NCBI GenBank assembly: GCA_018830765.1
Contig: JAHJRJ010000331.1
Span: 1 to 5,326, forward strand
Length of the DNA stretch: 5,326 bases
Origin: Bacteroidota bacterium
GTDB lineage: Bacteria; Bacteroidota; Ignavibacteria; UBA10030; BY39
Direction of reading: 5' to 3'
Below are positions 1 to 5,120 of the stretch, piece after piece (the stretch's first letter is position 1; each line of letters starts with the position of its first letter). A program made the position numbers and the translations under genes. The notes under the pieces were generated by a model. It had not been told where the DNA came from. It did not search any database and was given only the letters and a program-made list of their open reading frames with translations.

Positions 1-153
1 ACCATAAAAATTGGTTCAAAGGTAATTGAAGAAAAAGTTCAGAAAGGAAGAATCACAATTAACTCAGTAGAAAACGACTACGCAACTGCACCCGCACCCT
101 TTGATTTTACAGTTAATGATGGAGATAAGGGAGTGAAGGTAGTGAGGAGGTAA
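1..153 (+). CDS. C-terminal end of an unidentified protein (5' end outside window)
   Basis: An open frame runs from the first base to TAA at 151-153 and gives 50 residues, starting TIKIGSKVIEEKVQKG and ending in GDKGVKVVRR. The stretch NDYATAPAPFDF in the middle looks like a structured, non-repetitive protein tail, with charged residues on both sides. I do not recognise the family, and the catalytic or binding part would lie upstream of the window. Codon use looks like ordinary coding sequence and there is no internal stop. The last two sense codons are AGG AGG, which also form the core of a perfect Shine-Dalgarno sequence for the frame that follows. The two frames are therefore either translationally coupled or joined by a frameshift. 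That this is a real coding end is fairly safe; its function is unknown. Confidence 0.6.
   Translation, partial: TIKIGSKVIEEKVQKGRITINSVENDYATAPAPFDFTVNDGDKGVKVVRR
145..151 (+). promoter_or_regulatory. Ribosome binding site AGGAGGT overlapping the upstream stop codon
   Basis: AGGAGGT is a perfect anti-16S match. It lies inside the last two codons and the stop of the upstream frame. It sits 4 nt before an ACG triplet that opens the next frame. The large gene at 652 uses the same 4-nt spacing between GGAGG and ATG, so the geometry is normal for this sequence. Confidence 0.55.
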
Positions 154-154
154 A

Positions 155-322
155 ACGAATAACAACTCTCAAAACATTTATGCAATACTTGCTGCTTCTG
201 AAAACCTATCTAAAAAGCAAGGTAAACAAAAATGGGAAGTCTTGAGAGCAGTTTTAGGAATTGACGAAAGCATAGCAAAAAAATTTGCGAGGATTGAGAG
301 CGGGAGGCTGGTAATTAATTAG
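155..322 (+). CDS. Small unidentified protein (about 55 aa) with ACG in place of ATG, or a +1 frameshift continuation
   Basis: From ACG at 155 to TAG at 320-322 the frame reads NNSQNIYAILAASENL, then SKKQGKQKWEVLRAV and ends in KKFARIESGRLVIN. The composition is clearly protein-like: alternating hydrophobic and charged residues and probable helices. There is no ATG or GTG in the frame. An in-frame TGA at 143-145 bars any start further upstream. The options are an ACG start served by the AGGAGGT just before it, a former ATG mutated to ACG (ATG AAT AAC AAC would be a classical start), or entry by +1 slippage on the tandem AGG AGG TAA of the preceding frame. The other possible initiators, ATT at 176 and TTG at 242, have no good ribosome site. 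I do not recognise the family. It could be a decaying gene. Confidence 0.4.
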   Translation, partial: TNNNSQNIYAILAASENLSKKQGKQKWEVLRAVLGIDESIAKKFARIESGRLVIN

Positions 323-452
323 ATTATATAATTCAAAAGTAATAAATATTATATGGTTGATTTATAAAAAAGGTATAAAATGTTTTTTGAAATATTCTTC
401 TTTAAAATGTGAAATACTAAACATATTAAGGAGCAAATAGTTATAAATAAAA
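323..452. other. AT-rich intergenic stretch, no gene seen
   Basis: This part of the gap before the large gene is very AT-rich and has no convincing coding frame. A 10-codon frame from ATG 380 to TGA 410 is preceded by AAAAAGG but is too short and too phenylalanine-rich to credit. An isolated AAGGAG at 429-434 is not followed by a start codon at usable distance. The inverted-repeat segment begins at 453, so a former gene start may have been disrupted here, but that is speculation. Confidence 0.4.
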
Positions 453-632
453 ATACTGGGGTATGTACAACCGTCCAGTTAATCTATTACCTCTACAGAC
501 CTGACATATCCAAAGAATCAGATAGAATTTGAAAAGGTGTTTTCGAGCAAAAACAGAATCATTTGTGCTGCCTATGAAATATACTGAAATATTGAATGTT
601 AGATGACTGTAGAGGTGTACATACTCCAGTAT
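453..632. repeat. 180-bp segment bounded by an interrupted inverted repeat (MITE-like or regulatory)
   Basis: The right arm is 26 bp (607-632): ctgtagagg followed by tgtacatactccagtat. Its reverse complement appears on the left in two pieces, atactggggtatgtaca (453-469) and cctctacag (490-498), with one mismatch in 26 and 20 extra nt (470-489) between them. The extra 20 nt include CCAGT, which can pair with ACTGG at 455-459 to make a local hairpin, so the left arm has two competing pairings. The core (499-606) has no coding frame. A short non-autonomous element with terminal inverted repeats would fit. I see no convincing target-site duplication, only A-rich flanks. It lies immediately upstream of the large gene, so any promoter for that gene is within or before it. 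Confidence 0.55.
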
Positions 633-651
633 AAAAATTCATGGAGGATTT

Positions 652-3600
652 ATGAAACCAATAAACACTATTCATAGAATTCTGGCCGGGTTGTCGTTGG
701 TTACAATTTGCGTAGCCTGCCTTTTTGCCCAGCCCTCGACGCCACGAGATAGCACGTGGGTAACCAATGGAAACGTACTCTCCGTGGCTCATTCGGGCGG
801 AATCACCTACATCGGCGGCGATTTCACATACGTGGGACCAAACACCTGGTATGGTGCTGCTTTAAGCACTTCAACTGGAGCGCCAAATTTGCTATTCCCG
901 CGTGTTAATGGCCCCGTTTTTGTCACCACCCCTAATGGCAGTGGCGGATGGTACATTGGAGGCAAGTTCACTAAAGTCGGTACATATACAAGGAATGGAA
1001 TTGCCCGAATCTTAAGTGACGGTAGCGTCGACCCTAATTGGAACCCAAATGCATCAGGCAGTATTGGTGATTATCCTACCTACAATCCGGTCTACGCTAT
1101 TGTTATCGACGGCTCAACGATCTACGTTGGGGGAAATTTTAGTAGTATTGGCGGACAATCCCGGAACGGGGTAGCTGCTCTTTATGCCACGACGGGACAA
1201 GCCACTTCGTGGAATCCCAACGCATCCAACACTGTTCGAACATTGACAGTTAGCGGCTCAGTGGTGTATGTTGGTGGGGATTTCTACTCATTGTATTCCC
1301 CCACGATTGGAGGACAGAGACGAAATTATATAGCCGCAATTGACAAAGCGACTGGAAGCGCAACGTCGTGGAATCCCGAACCGAATGGCATCGTAAACGC
1401 TATTGCAGTCAGCGGCTCGGCTGTCTTCTCTGGTGGTGAGTTCACAAACGCTGGGGGTCAAGTCAGGAATTACCTTGCGGCATTCGACCTCACGACAGGG
1501 AGTGCCACATCATGGAATCCCAACGGCAATGCTAAGGTCATGACGTTCGCGTTGAGTGGATCCACTCTGTACGTGGGTGGTGATTTCACAACTATCGGAG
1601 GCTTGGTACGAAATAGGATAGCTGCAGTCCCCGTGACTTCAAGCACGCCAGCAAGCTGGAATCCAAACGCTAATGGAATCGTCCGAAGCATCAGTGTTAG
1701 TGGTTCAACCGTTTATGCGGGAGGGGATTTCACAAGCATTGGCGGCCAGTTCAGAAATTATATCGCTGCACTCGATGGTTCGACAGGAAACGCTACTTCG
1801 TGGAGTTCTTACAGCATCTCTACGGTTCGTGCAGTGGGAGTAAGTGGAGGAACTGTTTACGTAGGTGGAGATTTTAGAAGTATTGGTGGGCAGGTACGAA
1901 ATCGACTAGCGGCACTCGATGGTGCAACAGGTTTTGCGACCGCCTGGAATCCCGATGCTAACGGCGTAGTCTGGGAGATAACACCCAGCGGTTCGACCGT
2001 TTACATCGGCGGGGAGTTTACTCAAGTAGGAGGTCAGGTGAGAAACCGCATCGTTGCCGTTGATGCGAATACTGGAGCATTGACTTCATGGAATCCGAAT
2101 GCTAACGGCCACATTTACGCCATTACAGTAAGCGGGTCGACAGTTTATGTTGGCGGCGCATTTACGAGCATCGGCGGGCAAACAAGAAACAGAATCGCCG
2201 CAATCGATGCCGCCAGTGGCACGGCGACAGTCTGGAATCCGAACGTAAGCGGTGATTGGGTTACAGCCATTCTAAGAAATCAATCTACGGTCTTCATTGC
2301 CGGCTATTTTACAAGTGTCGGTGGTCAATCCAGACAGTCCATTGCTGCTATCGATGCAGTGACAGGTTCAGTATTGTCTTGGAATCCTACTTTAAATTCA
2401 TACAGTTATGTATATGGAATGGTATTGGAAGGAAATACCCTATACATCGGTGGAAACTTCACTCAAGTCAAGGGTCAGGCGAGAAACCGGCTTGTAGCAG
2501 TTGATATCACAACTGCTGATCCGACTGGTTGGAACCCAAATGCGAACGGGAATGTACTCGCCGTCATACTCAGTGGGTCTAATATATACGTGGGTGGTCG
2601 ATTTACAAATGTGGGCGGATACCCACGAAAATACGTGACAGCGGTCGACAAGATTACAGGGATCCCAACCGATTGGAGTCCAGACACGGACGGCGAATAC
2701 CCAGATTATGGCTCAGTCTGGTCTCTTGCTTTTGCAGGGTCTGCTATCTTAGCCGGGGGTACCTTCCGTACAGTTCGAGGCGAAATTCAGGATTATTTTG
2801 CCCAGTTTGGAAATGTACCTGTGAATCTTAATAGACCACCGGTCTTCACCCGAACGATGCCCGATACGGTAATAAAGGAGAACTCTACACTAACATATCA
2901 ATATCTTGGTAGCGATCCTGACCCAGGTGACGTTTTGCGATTCGGTTTAGCTGTAAAGCCAACCGGAGCTTCAATCGATTTTATAACCGGAGTATTCATC
3001 TGGAAGCCGAATTATGACCAGGCGAGAATCTCACCATATTTGGTAATAGCGTCATTAACAGATGGTTATGCTATTACTTTGGATTCGGTTTTAATTACGG
3101 TTCAAAATGTAAATAGACCACCGGTCTTTACTCGTACGATGCCCGATACGACAATTAGAGCAACGCAATTGTTTCGTTTTGATTTTAGCGTTTCCGATCC
3201 GGATATTGATCCTAGTATCTATATGATCATATCTGGACAGCCGGGTATGGCAATAAACGATCTGGGAAGATTTTCCTGGGTACCAACTGCGACGCAATTA
3301 GGTTTATTTACTTTGGTTGTAGGGGCTACTGATTTCACCGATACTGCAAAGGCAACATCTAAGATCACTGTTGTACCTCCAACTGGCGTAGAAGATAATG
3401 CAGGAATTCCAAAGAAGTACGATTTGTACCAGAATTATCCAAATCCCTTCAATCCAAGCACAACAATAAAATTTGCTTTACCAGAACGAGCAAAAGTAAA
3501 CCTAAGTATTTATAATTTGCTTGGAGAAAAAGTCGCAGAACTTGTTAATGGTGAGTTAGATGCCGGCTACCACGAGACGCGATGGAATCCGAATCCTTCG

Positions 3601-3696
3601 ACACGCTCAGGACAAGTACTTGCAAGCGGAGTGTACTTCTACACTTTGCAAGCTGGTAAGTTTGTTGAAACGAAAAAATTAATTTTGATGAAATGA
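652..3696 (+). CDS. Secreted type IX cargo protein with 14 delta-60-like repeats and two Ig-like domains
   Basis: The 1014-residue protein starts at ATG 652, 4 nt after GGAGG (643-647). Residues 1-26 form a signal peptide, with probable cleavage at CLFA|Q. Residues 41-724 are 14 repeats with consensus S.STVYVGGDFTSIGGQ, then RNRIAA, then SWNPNANG. Most are exactly 48 residues, and the last is cut to about 35. They resemble delta-60/DUF5122 repeats, a beta-propeller-like family. Two related domains begin at N727 and N821, each opening NRPPVFTRTMPDT. The first contains SIDFITGVFIWKP and the second LGRFSWVP, typical of He_PIG/cadherin-like Ig folds. Residues 923-1014 are a type IX sorting domain, YQNYPNPFNPSTTIKF to KKLILMK. 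In this family the domain directs passage across the outer membrane by the type IX system, followed by removal and surface attachment or release. A binding or adhesive role is inferred; no catalytic motif is seen. Confidence 0.88.
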   Translation: MKPINTIHRILAGLSLVTICVACLFAQPSTPRDSTWVTNGNVLSVAHSGGITYIGGDFTYVGPNTWYGAALSTSTGAPNLLFPRVNGPVFVTTPNGSGGWYIGGKFTKVGTYTRNGIARILSDGSVDPNWNPNASGSIGDYPTYNPVYAIVIDGSTIYVGGNFSSIGGQSRNGVAALYATTGQATSWNPNASNTVRTLTVSGSVVYVGGDFYSLYSPTIGGQRRNYIAAIDKATGSATSWNPEPNGIVNAIAVSGSAVFSGGEFTNAGGQVRNYLAAFDLTTGSATSWNPNGNAKVMTFALSGSTLYVGGDFTTIGGLVRNRIAAVPVTSSTPASWNPNANGIVRSISVSGSTVYAGGDFTSIGGQFRNYIAALDGSTGNATSWSSYSISTVRAVGVSGGTVYVGGDFRSIGGQVRNRLAALDGATGFATAWNPDANGVVWEITPSGSTVYIGGEFTQVGGQVRNRIVAVDANTGALTSWNPNANGHIYAITVSGSTVYVGGAFTSIGGQTRNRIAAIDAASGTATVWNPNVSGDWVTAILRNQSTVFIAGYFTSVGGQSRQSIAAIDAVTGSVLSWNPTLNSYSYVYGMVLEGNTLYIGGNFTQVKGQARNRLVAVDITTADPTGWNPNANGNVLAVILSGSNIYVGGRFTNVGGYPRKYVTAVDKITGIPTDWSPDTDGEYPDYGSVWSLAFAGSAILAGGTFRTVRGEIQDYFAQFGNVPVNLNRPPVFTRTMPDTVIKENSTLTYQYLGSDPDPGDVLRFGLAVKPTGASIDFITGVFIWKPNYDQARISPYLVIASLTDGYAITLDSVLITVQNVNRPPVFTRTMPDTTIRATQLFRFDFSVSDPDIDPSIYMIISGQPGMAINDLGRFSWVPTATQLGLFTLVVGATDFTDTAKATSKITVVPPTGVEDNAGIPKKYDLYQNYPNPFNPSTTIKFALPERAKVNLSIYNLLGEKVAELVNGELDAGYHETRWNPNPSTRSGQVLASGVYFYTLQAGKFVETKKLILMK
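772..2823 (+). repeat. Array of 14 protein-coding repeats, about 144 bp each
   Basis: The repeat starts by residue are 41, 90, 148, 196, 249, 297, 345, 393, 441, 489, 538, 588, 636 and 690. Eight units (3, 5-9 and 12, with 10 one longer) are 48 or 49 residues. Units 2, 4 and 13 carry insertions of 5 to 10 residues in loops, and unit 14 stops after about 35. Unit 2 (YIGGKFTKVG, then RNGIARILSDGSVDPNWNP) is closest to the classical delta-60 pattern. The DNA units are clearly diverged from one another, so this is an old array, not a recently expanded one. Confidence 0.85.
2830..2868 (+). repeat. Direct repeat copy 1: near-identical 39-bp linker before Ig-like domain 1
   Basis: This 39-bp stretch encodes NRPPVFTRTMPDT and recurs at 3112-3150. 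The two copies differ at three bases, all in third codon positions, so the peptide is unchanged. The domains that follow the two copies are much more diverged. Confidence 0.85.
3112..3150 (+). repeat. Direct repeat copy 2: near-identical 39-bp linker before Ig-like domain 2
   Basis: This is the second copy of the stretch at 2830-2868, with 36 of 39 bases the same and the encoded 13 residues identical. It marks the start of the second Ig-like domain, 282 bp after the first, so one domain unit is 94 residues. Confidence 0.85.
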
Positions 3697-3854
3697 TACT
3701 GGTTTTTGAATTGCAATTTATTATAGAATACAAAACACTATCAATTGAAAAGGAATATTTAGTGTGCATTGAAAAAAAGCTGGAACTTTCACTAATCTAT
3801 TATTTCATGCTAGCATAAAGTAGAAATTTTTACAATTTTGAAAGGATTATAAGA
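3697..3854. other. Intergenic spacer between the large gene and the lipoprotein gene
   Basis: The spacer is AT-rich and has no coding frame. It contains two perfect 10-bp palindromes, aattgcaatt (about 3708-3717) and atgctagcat (3807-3816), with no T-run beside either. I see no clear intrinsic terminator for the large gene and no promoter good enough to call for the next one. Confidence 0.35.
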
Positions 3855-4352
3855 ATGAAAATTATTTCTCTCTTTTTCTTTACAATTATGGTCTCTTTTT
3901 TAAACCTAAGTTGTTCAAAAAACTCAGAAGTAAATGATATTATTCATAAAAAATGGGAATCAATTTTAATTAAGTGCAATGGCTCGATATATATTTTGGA
4001 GGAAAAGTCTATATATGATGGTAGCATATTAGCGACAATAACAGAACTTAAAGATTATTATATAAACATTAAAAGTTATGGTATTGATAAAGCAGATAAG
4101 TTAAATGGTATTGAATGGGATGGTGTTTCTGAAATTAATTTCAGCGCATACAGACAAAGATTTTTTGGGGGTTATTACCAAAGCGGTGTCTGGTCTAGAT
4201 GGAGTACTGGAGGATGTATAAGACTTTACATAAGGAAAATAAAGGGGGTATGGAACATAAAGGATGGTCCTATTTGTGACTTAGGTTTATTTCAAAAATA
4301 TAAATCAATTCTTGATGGAGATTGTAGGTATATACAGAAGTATATAAAATAA
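3855..4352 (+). CDS. Putative small lipoprotein of unknown family (165 aa)
   Basis: ATG 3855 is preceded by AAAGGA (3841-3846) with an 8-nt spacer. The protein opens MKIISLFFFTIMVSFLNLSC, a lipoprotein-type signal: a short charged start, a very hydrophobic core, and cysteine at residue 20 after N-L-S. The lipobox is loose, with asparagine at -3, which is less canonical, so simple secretion remains possible. After processing the protein would be lipidated at Cys20 and membrane-anchored, probably periplasmic or at the outer membrane. The mature part of about 145 residues has several cysteines (41, and in GGCIRLY, GPICDLG and DGDCRYI) and many aromatic residues (RFFGGYY, SGVWSRWS). I cannot assign a domain. 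The DNA is far more AT-rich than the large gene upstream, which suggests a different history. A decayed sorting-domain fragment begins almost at its stop codon. Confidence 0.65.
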   Translation: MKIISLFFFTIMVSFLNLSCSKNSEVNDIIHKKWESILIKCNGSIYILEEKSIYDGSILATITELKDYYINIKSYGIDKADKLNGIEWDGVSEINFSAYRQRFFGGYYQSGVWSRWSTGGCIRLYIRKIKGVWNIKDGPICDLGLFQKYKSILDGDCRYIQKYIK

Positions 4353-4356
4353 TATT

Positions 4357-4429
4357 CTAGTTGACATTTATTTTTACCGTTTAATAACAAGAATTTATTC
4401 AAACAACGAAATTAATTTTAATGAAATGA
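4357..4429 (+). pseudogene. Relic of a second type IX sorting domain (C-terminal end only)
   Basis: Starting a few bases after the lipoprotein stop, one frame (4360-4383) reads VDIYFYRL. After a frameshift, another frame (4388-4429) reads QEFIQTTKLILMK and then TGA. Together they parallel the end of the large protein, SGVYFYTLQAGKFVETKKLILMK, with gaps at a TAA (4385-4387) and a probable 2-nt deletion. The last 21 bases (4409-4429) match 3676-3696 at 20 positions. This is the tail of a type IX cargo gene whose body has been lost. The lipoprotein gene, or a deletion that ended beside it, appears to have replaced the rest. It cannot be expressed as a functional sorting signal in its present state. 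Confidence 0.7.
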
Positions 4430-4437
4430 GTTAATAC

Positions 4438-4472
4438 AAGAGGTGATAACTTTCTGGAAGATGTCATCTCTT
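4438..4472 (+). other. Stem-loop, 10 bp including two G-T pairs
   Basis: aagaggtgat (4438-4447) can pair with gtcatctctt (4463-4472) around a 15-nt loop. It begins 9 bases after the stop codon of the sorting-domain relic. It could be the remains of that gene's terminator, but no T-run follows, so it would not work as one now. Confidence 0.35.
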
Positions 4473-4535
4473 AATGGGACAGGTTTCTGAGAGCTGATAT
4501 CTTTTTGTAATGTTGCATATGCAGGAAATTTTAAT

Positions 4536-4574
4536 CCACCTTCGCGTTCCGCTTCGGCGGACGAGAAGGCTTGG
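4536..4574 (+). repeat. GC-rich hairpin with TTCG tetraloop, possibly a dispersed palindromic element
   Basis: The inner stem is ccgc-TTCG-gcgg, a perfect UUCG-type tetraloop hairpin. It extends outward through ccttcgcgt (4539-4547) and acgagaagg (4561-4569) with one bulged T and one G-A mismatch, and by three more pairs (cca/tgg) past a 2-nt bulge. The high G+C in an AT-rich gap and the self-complementary layout resemble short palindromic elements scattered between genes in many bacteria. Only one copy lies in this window, so the repeat status is inferred. Confidence 0.5.
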
Positions 4575-4580
4575 GTATAA

Positions 4581-4619
4581 TTCCTCGCTACTTGCAGTGA
4601 GGGAGTTCATTTTTTTTTT
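4581..4619 (+). terminator. Intrinsic terminator (9-bp stem, 10 T)
   Basis: ttcctcgct (4581-4589) pairs with agtgaggga (4596-4604), including G-T pairs, around the loop acttgc. After five bases comes a run of ten T (4610-4619). The orientation is for transcripts moving left to right, so it would end read-through from the lipoprotein gene and the relic before the hicBA promoter. It lies about 70 bp upstream of hicB, so an attenuator role is possible only if a promoter lies further upstream. Confidence 0.7.
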
Positions 4620-4645
4620 GTAATCTTAAACACCTCTTTAAGATA

Positions 4646-4674
4646 TTGCAAACCTTACTCGTAAGGATTATATT
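4646..4674 (+). promoter_or_regulatory. Probable hicBA promoter
   Basis: TTGCAA (4646-4651) and TATATT (4669-4674) are separated by exactly 17 bp and match the sigma-70 consensus at 4 and 5 of 6 positions. The -10 box lies 18 nt before the hicB start, leaving a short leader with AAAGGA (4681-4686). Bacteroidota sigma factors often prefer TAnnTTTG, which is not seen here, so the call is moderate. Confidence 0.45.
4653..4666. promoter_or_regulatory. Perfect palindrome CCTTAC-TC-GTAAGG in the promoter spacer, likely operator
   Basis: The 6-bp arms are exact and lie between the putative -35 and -10 boxes, where a bound dimer would block RNA polymerase. Autoregulation by the antitoxin or toxin-antitoxin complex is usual for such modules. 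This HicB is short and shows no DNA-binding domain, so the protein that binds here is uncertain. Confidence 0.5.
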
Positions 4675-4692
4675 AATAAAAAAGGAATTCCT

Positions 4693-4908
4693 ATGAAATT
4701 CAACGTAATATTAGAAAAAGCCGATGAAGGTGGGTACAACGTCACCGTTCCTGCTTTGGATGGTTGCTTCACTGAAGGTGATACAAAAGATGAAGCACTA
4801 GAAAATGCAAAAGAAGCAATAATTTGTTATTTAGAAGGACTAGAAAAATTGAATCAGATTAAGTCTTCACCTGATGCTGAGGTTAAAGAATTAGAGATTG
4901 CCATTTGA
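4693..4908 (+). CDS. hicB: HicB-family antitoxin, short form
   Basis: The 71-residue protein begins MKFNVILEKADEGGYNVTVP and continues ALDGCFTEGDTKDEALENAK, then EAIICYLEG. This is the classic HicB pattern: a beta strand, a turn with GGY, VPALDGC, a G-T-DEA turn and a helix, forming a partial RNase-H-like fold. HicB neutralises the HicA toxin by direct binding over its active site, in the cytoplasm. Many HicB proteins carry a C-terminal ribbon-helix-helix or helix-turn-helix DNA-binding domain. This one stops after about 20 further residues (EKLNQIKSSPDAEVKELEIAI, broken here after SSPDA for reading) with no such domain. ATG 4693 has AAAGGA six bases upstream. The next gene overlaps the stop by 4 bp, so the two are cotranscribed and coupled. 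Confidence 0.88.
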   Translation: MKFNVILEKADEGGYNVTVPALDGCFTEGDTKDEALENAKEAIICYLEGLEKLNQIKSSPDAEVKELEIAI

Positions 4909-5120
4909 GCAAAACATTTTCTGGTAAACAAGTTATCAAAGCTTTGAGGAGAATTGGGTTTATTGTTGATCATCAGCGTGGCAGCCATATATTTTTACAT
5001 AACCTAGAAAAGAACCAATCAGTTACTGTTCCTAATCACAAAGAGTTGAAGAAAGGGACACTTAATAATATTCTAAAAAAAGTTGGATTGACTATTGATC
5101 GACTGAAAGAATTGATTTAG
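4905..5120 (+). CDS. hicA: HicA-family mRNA interferase toxin
   Basis: The 71-residue protein has the HicA signature: an N-terminal helix (SGKQVIKALRRIGF), a strand ending in R-G-S-H with the presumed catalytic histidine at residue 28 (IFLHN follows), TVPNHKELKKGTL, and the final helix NNILKKVGLTIDRLKEL. The fold is like a double-stranded RNA-binding domain. Family members cleave mRNA independently of codon reading or ribosome position and stop growth until HicB blocks them. The start is TTG at 4905, overlapping the hicB stop as TTGA. No ATG is available near the N-terminus, and the length matches the family. Translation probably depends on ribosomes finishing hicB, which keeps toxin below antitoxin. 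All key residues look intact. Confidence 0.9.
   Translation: MSKTFSGKQVIKALRRIGFIVDHQRGSHIFLHNLEKNQSVTVPNHKELKKGTLNNILKKVGLTIDRLKELI

Larger units (their letters stand above)
4430..4692. other. Non-coding stretch with a series of hairpins, upstream of hicB
   Basis: No coding frame is credible here. In order it holds a 10-bp stem-loop (4438-4472), the palindrome tgcatatgca (about 4514-4523), a GC-rich hairpin (4536-4574), an intrinsic terminator (4581-4619) and the hicBA promoter region (4646-4674). The GC-rich block stands out sharply from its AT-rich surroundings. Confidence 0.6.

Noticed and set aside
447..637. Target-site duplication flanking the inverted-repeat segment
   Set aside because: Only A-rich tracts are shared on the two sides (taaaa against aaaaa), which is not distinguishable from chance in this AT-rich context.
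641..655. ATG GAG GAT TTA TGA, a 4-codon frame overlapping the start of the large gene
   Set aside because: It has no ribosome site of its own and its GGAGG is the ribosome site of the large gene; most likely chance.
559..792. 77-codon minus-strand frame across the start of the large gene
   Set aside because: It overlaps the inverted-repeat segment and the signal-peptide region, has no recognisable protein pattern and is better explained as the complement of the real gene.
772..2823. CRISPR array or recent tandem DNA repeat
   Set aside because: The periodicity is about 144 bp and is conserved at protein level, with an open reading frame throughout; there are no identical repeats with unique spacers.
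1470..3769. Several minus-strand and alternate plus-strand frames of 68 to 82 codons inside or across the end of the large gene
   Set aside because: All overlap a gene with clear domains from end to end, and their translations are complements or shifted copies of its repeats.
3769..3803. ttgaaa / tattat as a promoter for the lipoprotein gene
   Set aside because: The spacing is 23 bp and the alternative -10 candidates are weak; not good enough to annotate.
4361..4390. TTGACA at 4361-4366 as a -35 box
   Set aside because: It lies within the sorting-domain relic, and the -10 candidates at 17 or 18 bp (ataaca, taacaa) are poor. The match is probably accidental.
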